From: Pyrus communis
Lineage: Eukaryota; Streptophyta; Magnoliopsida; Rosales; Rosaceae
Length of the DNA stretch: 64,000 nt
Direction: 5' to 3'
Assembly: GCF_963583255.1 (NCBI RefSeq)
Contig: NC_084812.1
Location: 22,463,959 to 22,527,958 of the forward strand
Both the position numbers and the translations under genes were made by a program. Numbering within the stretch: position 1 is the first letter of the stretch; each line of letters begins with the position of its first letter. Shown here piece after piece: positions 60,070 to 64,000 of the stretch. The notes under the pieces are model-generated. The model worked only from the letters and a program-made list of their open reading frames with translations. It searched no databases and was not told the DNA's origin.

Positions 60070-61007
60070 TAGGATCTCATACAGGGCAGCAGAAAACGTG
60101 TGAGACTCTCTCTCTCTGATTTCTCAACCTTGCAAACTCCTTTGCCGCCAGCCCCAGATTTTGGCTTGGGTGCCGGTGGCTATCCTTGTCCAAGTTCCTT
60201 GTTCTCCTCTTTCCCTCTTTCTCCTAATCCTTTTCTCTCTTTTTCAATTTTCCCTTGAGATTTTTCTCAGTTTCCTTGAGCTTTGTCTCAAATTTTCCCG
60301 TGAGTTTGTCTCACTTTTGGATTTCATGTCCCTCCTCTCCACCCCTCCTCCCTCTCCTCTGGCCGTTCTTTTCCAAACCCAAAATTCCATCTCCCCTCAC
60401 TTTTCCCCTTTGCCTCCCTTCCCCATAAACCATCCCCACCCCATCCTTTGCTCTGATATGCAGACTCTGGGCCTAATATGGTTGCCAGCTTTATTTCCCT
60501 CCCTCACTGTCCTCCCCCCCAAAACGGCCTGCCGAATTTCCATCGAGGTCAAGTGTACTATGGCTTCGGGCAAAGTAAGGGTATTTTACATACCCCTTAG
60601 CCTCACCTTATATCCATGTGTTACTGTATTTGTATATATTTGCTGGGATTCGTGAATGGGATTTGGATCTGGTGACTATCTTTTGATTATATGTTGGTGA
60701 AGCAATCTGGATGCGGTGTGCTACTTGTTGCGGGTTTGGTACTTTTGTGTTGCGATGTCTTGTTCGTTTTCTCTAGTGTTGTCGCTTCGGTAGCTATTGG
60801 TGAGACTGTCGTGGCAGTGATAGCGGCGGACACTACTTTCTGCGGTCGAAAATTAGGGATTTGGGTTCTCGTTTTAGTTTATTTAATTGGGTTGAGTTTT
60901 TATGTATCTGGTTTCCCCCAATGTATTTGGGTTATTTTGCCTTCCTTTGAGTTGACATGTAACCTACTATCGGATTAATGCATTTATCTTTTCAGACCAA
61001 AAAAAGA
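60070..61007 (+). mobile_element. Non-LTR retroelement or retrocopy with 12-bp target duplication
   Basis: A 938-bp insertion flanked by exact AAAGAAAATCTT at 60058-60069 and 61008-61019 and ending in an A-rich tail (CCAAAAAAAGAA), the signature of target-primed reverse transcription. The first ~450 bp are pyrimidine-rich (CTCTCTCTCT near 60108, many CCTC/TTTCTC words). The rest resembles an untranslated tail. Open frames of 164 and 95 codons inside have low-complexity or generic hydrophobic composition and no domain. It could be an internally deleted LINE, a large SINE, or a retrocopied host transcript. Confidence 0.7.
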
Positions 61008-61019
61008 AAAGAAAATCTT

Positions 61020-62542
61020 CTGAATAGTGAAGAAGATGAAAAGACCAACTTATATGACGGCGTGGGTTTGAATCCGTTAGTGGCTAATCAAACATCTAAT
61101 CTAACAAAATCTATTGTTTGACAAAAAAAACAAAAAAAGCCTATGCTATTGGGCAATCCAATCCCCCCTCCCCAAAACCACTCTAGCCTGTCCCACTTAA
61201 TTGGGCTCCGAGGCAGTTCGACATACAATCTAGGCTTGAATTGCCTAGCCCATTGAACGGTGGATTTGATGATAGCCTGACGTTGACCACTTTTTTTATT
61301 TTTATTATCTGCCAGGCGAGGGAAGAGTCAGTTGGCGAGGGTTTTGCGATTTCTCTGAAAACTAGACAAATCAAAACATTTGCAAGATGGGCATCCAATA
61401 ATAAGCATTCACAGATGGTTTTGAGTGAAGAAGATTTGAACTACAAGGAAAAAGACTTACCACAATATTTACATGTATTAAATACAATATCATATTCACG
61501 GTAAGATTATGACTGTATTAAGTACATACATTTAGTTTCCTAACATTACTCTTAGATGAATTATATTAACCATTTGATGATGATTATATTAAATATATAT
61601 AAATATTGTAGGTTTTGAGCAAAAAAAAAAAAAAATGTTGGCAATCTCAATTTAAATTTTTTAGCATTATTGTTTTATCATGACTAGGATTATGACAAAG
61701 GGAATGAAATTTTGATTTTGATGCCTATGGGGTTTAGGGTCTAAGAGTGATTTTGATGCCTATAGGGTTTACCAAATGCAGATCTCAAGGCCAGATGTAG
61801 GTTACAAATTTCAAATTACTGATGTTGATTGTAGATTTTTGGATGGCAAAGCGATGTAGATTATGAATGCAGACAGATTCAGATGTTGATGTTATGATGT
61901 ATGAAAAGAAAGCATATGAACGTATACCGAATTTAGAATTACATATTTCAATGGTGCCATTGCAAGATTCACATTAAGAAAGAAAGAAAAAAAAAAATTC
62001 AATTTATCATCATGTACAATTGTCACTCAAGTGGTTACTAATCCAAGCATTCGAACGATCGTTATACAATAAAAACAAATTTTATATATTATAGGATCTG
62101 TATGCTTATTATTTTTCTCTATTTTATGATTAGTTACCTCTTCTCTATATCTAATCATTTATTATATAAAAATCACTCATGAATTAAATTTGTAAATACA
62201 TTGAAACACAAAAATGAGAACCCTCAAATTCTAATTAGGGCTGGTGAAGAGGAAATTATAGGGCATGATGAGAATAAAAGAGCCGCGCGTGGGCCTTTCC
62301 ATGTAGTATTGGGCTTTTCCAGAAGACGACAACACTAACACAAGAAGAGAGAGAGAGGGAGAGAGCTTATTCCTTCCTTCTTCAGGAGAGAGAGAGAGGA
62401 GGAGTGAAGGCGCTCAAGTTTGTATTTCAATTTTTTCAAACGAATTTCTTTCAATTTCTCCTCCTCTCGTTGCTGGTTGCGCATCAAAACGCAGCATTTT
62501 GCAGAGTTTCTCTCTAAGAAGTAACTCTGTAACTACATAGCG
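61020..62542. other. Intergenic DNA upstream of RBL
   Basis: No supported gene; a frame at 61241-61504 has no domain. Close to RBL, 62345-62400 is GA-rich (GAGAGAGAGAGGGAGAGAG), likely leader/promoter GA repeats as in many plant 5' UTRs. Confidence 0.5.
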
Positions 62543-64000
62543 ATGAACGCTGCAATTATCGGTAAACCCCTCTCCCTCTCTCCCTCACTCTCTTGATAGT
62601 TCACTTTTAATTGAAGAATTGAAGATTTTGTTATCGTTTTCATTGAGTTTGATGGTTTTTGGCAACAAAATCCAAAATTTAGATGTATGATTAGTCAATT
62701 AATTAATTAATTAATTACTTAATTGTGTGAAGACCCATTGCAAGGGGATTTCCCAGAAGTGATAGAGGAGTATTTGGAGTATGGCGTTATGAAATGCATC
62801 GCCTTCAATCGCCGCGGCACCCTTCTTGCTGGTAATTTTTCCACCCTTCTCTGCCCCATTACTTTTTTCTGAATAAATTTACAAAAAAAAAAAAAAAAAA
62901 AAAAAAAAAGGAAAAACAAAAGGAAAGTTGTAAATTTGGTGCGCATTAAGTTGTCCTTTTGATATACAATGTGTAACATTGTAGACTGGCTAGTTATCCG
63001 ATTTAAAGTTCAAGCATTTGGCATGAATTACTTTCAGTGCACACCTGTTTCAACAGTGAATGTTGCCACGTAAGCTCAAGGCGCGTATTTATGCTCAACG
63101 TAGCATTTCTTAATTGCCTTGTCCGGGTTTATATTTTCTGAAAGTTGAAAATTGCCTTAAATTTATGCCCGAAAGGGCTAACAGGACAGTGTTGGCATTG
63201 CAACATTTTGGAAGGTATCGTTTTATGTTGTTTTGTCAGATTGGAGACCTTCAGTTTTATAATTGGTCGGAATTCTGTTATTGTCTTCATGCTTTGCCCT
63301 ATGACAGAGGTGTTGCTGAGGATTTTACGTTTTTGCTTTTTTAGAATTGGGCTCCTTGTTCACATATATGGTAGTTTACCAATGCGCTGATTGTCGAGTT
63401 GCATCTGCAAAGAATTAAGTGAGGTTGTTTATAGCAAGCTGTAACGATAATCATGTCATATTGATTGTTTAGGTGAAATTTGATTTTTGCGTTCATTTGT
63501 ACTATCATTGACATTTGATGTGTCCTTATGTTACTGGAGATATTCTGAAGAGTCTTCTTCTTACGAGCGATACTTGTTTGATATTCTTGATCAGCTGGGT
63601 GCTCTGACGGAAATTGCATCGTATGGGATTTTGAGACCAGGGGAATTGCCAAGGAGCTTCGTGACAGAGATTGTGTTGCTGCGATAACTAGTGTATGCTG
63701 GTCAAAGTATGGGCATCGCATTCTTGTGTCTGCTGCGGACAAGTCATTGACACTATGGGATGTTGTCAGTGGTGAGAAGATAATGCGAACGATACTGCAA
63801 CAAACCCCTTTACAAGCTCGGCTTCATCCTGGTTCGTCTTCTCCATCTCTCTGCCTGGCATGCCCCCTCTCATCTGCTCCCATCATTGTTGACTTGAATA
63901 CTGGAAGCACAGTTGTTCTTCCAGTTTCCATTCCTGACTCTAACCCAGGAACTGTCCCTCCACCACGGAACAAAATCTCTGAGGGAAGTCCACCTTTCTC
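62543..64000 (+). CDS. RBL: RBL (RbBP5-like) WD40 protein, 3'-partial
   Basis: Plant homologue of RbBP5, core subunit of COMPASS-type complexes that methylate histone H3 lysine 4 together with WDR5 and ASH2. Exon 1 is tiny (62543-62561, ATG plus NAAII), exon 2 is 62733-62831, and exon 3 starts at 63595 and runs past the window end. Joined: MNAAIIDPLQGDFPEVIEEY, then YGVMKCIAFNRRGTLLAAGC, then WD40 blades SDGNCIVWDFETRGIAKEL, AAITSVCWSKYGHRILVSA, ADKSLTLWDVVSGEKI, then LQQTPLQARLHPG. Phases match at both junctions. The order is that of RbBP5: N-terminal tail, then a WD40 propeller. Intron 1 has an (AATT)n run and intron 2 a long A run. No lesion in the visible part; the remaining propeller and C-terminus lie outside. 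Confidence 0.93.
62694..62717. repeat. (AATT)n microsatellite in RBL intron 1
   Basis: About five AATT units just before the exon 2 acceptor region. Confidence 0.8.
62881..62909. repeat. Poly(A) tract in RBL intron 2
   Basis: A near-uninterrupted run of ~28 A. Confidence 0.85.

Noticed and set aside
60161..60978. Frames of 164 and 95 codons as possible genes
   Set aside because: They lie wholly inside the insertion with a 12-bp target duplication and have low-complexity or generic hydrophobic composition.
61241..61504. 87-codon frame near the RBL promoter
   Set aside because: No domain or splice signals beyond chance; lies in repeat-like DNA.
62719..62979. Minus-strand frame across RBL exon 2
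   Set aside because: Antisense shadow extended by the poly(A) tract.
1..64000. Prokaryotic-style operons, defence islands, phage genes, tRNA or rRNA genes
   Set aside because: All recognised coding sequences are plant genes with introns; no cloverleaf or rRNA sequence was recognised by eye, though a tRNA scan was not run.

Overview
This is a eukaryotic, almost certainly dicot plant, nuclear window. Genes are split by GT-AG introns, intergenic DNA is AT-rich, and much of the window is LTR retrotransposon and MITE debris. The repeat types (MITEs starting near CTTTAACGAAAAA, LTRs starting TGTTGGAAATGTGCCC, gag leaders of the form TTGGCACGCCCAGTGGGAC) resemble those I associate with Rosaceae, probably Maleae (apple/pear). 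That placement rests on memory, not on a search.

Layout: (1) 1-9526 (+) holds all but the first ~45 codons of an exocyst subunit EXO70A1 gene in 11 visible exons. (2) 13444-14149 (-) is an OVATE family gene that reads only through three frame changes. (3) 15679-17710 (-) is the C-terminal half of a PPR4-like pentatricopeptide gene, lacking its 5' half and carrying a 1-bp insertion. (4) 21598-26666 (-) is a complete three-exon cationic amino acid transporter (CAT6/CAT7 type) whose second intron is filled with MITEs. (5) 26.9-45.6 kb has no host gene that I can see. It is a nest of LTR elements, solo-LTR-like insertions with 5-bp target duplications, gag fragments in both orientations and duplicated repeat blocks. 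(6) 47295-53122 (+) is a complete RCD1/SRO-type gene (WWE, PARP-like and RST domains) with a spliced 5' leader carrying two short upstream ORFs. (7) 54.7-55.4 kb is a broken RNase H-like fragment. (8) 57080-58965 (+) is a two-exon DIVARICATA-type MYB gene. (9) 60070-61007 is an insertion with a 12-bp target duplication and an A-rich tail, so a non-LTR retroelement or retrocopy. (10) 62543-64000 (+) is the 5' part of an RBL (RbBP5-like, COMPASS) WD40 gene that runs off the window.

The intact genes are unrelated housekeeping or regulatory loci (secretion, amino-acid transport, stress signalling, transcription, histone H3K4 methylation), and nothing suggests a gene cluster. The interest is structural: datable nested insertions, a hairpin-rich tandem array inside one LTR family, tandem MITE insertions at one target site, a long fold-back in the last RCD1 intron, and two decayed genes side by side. 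I found no convincing new biological system.
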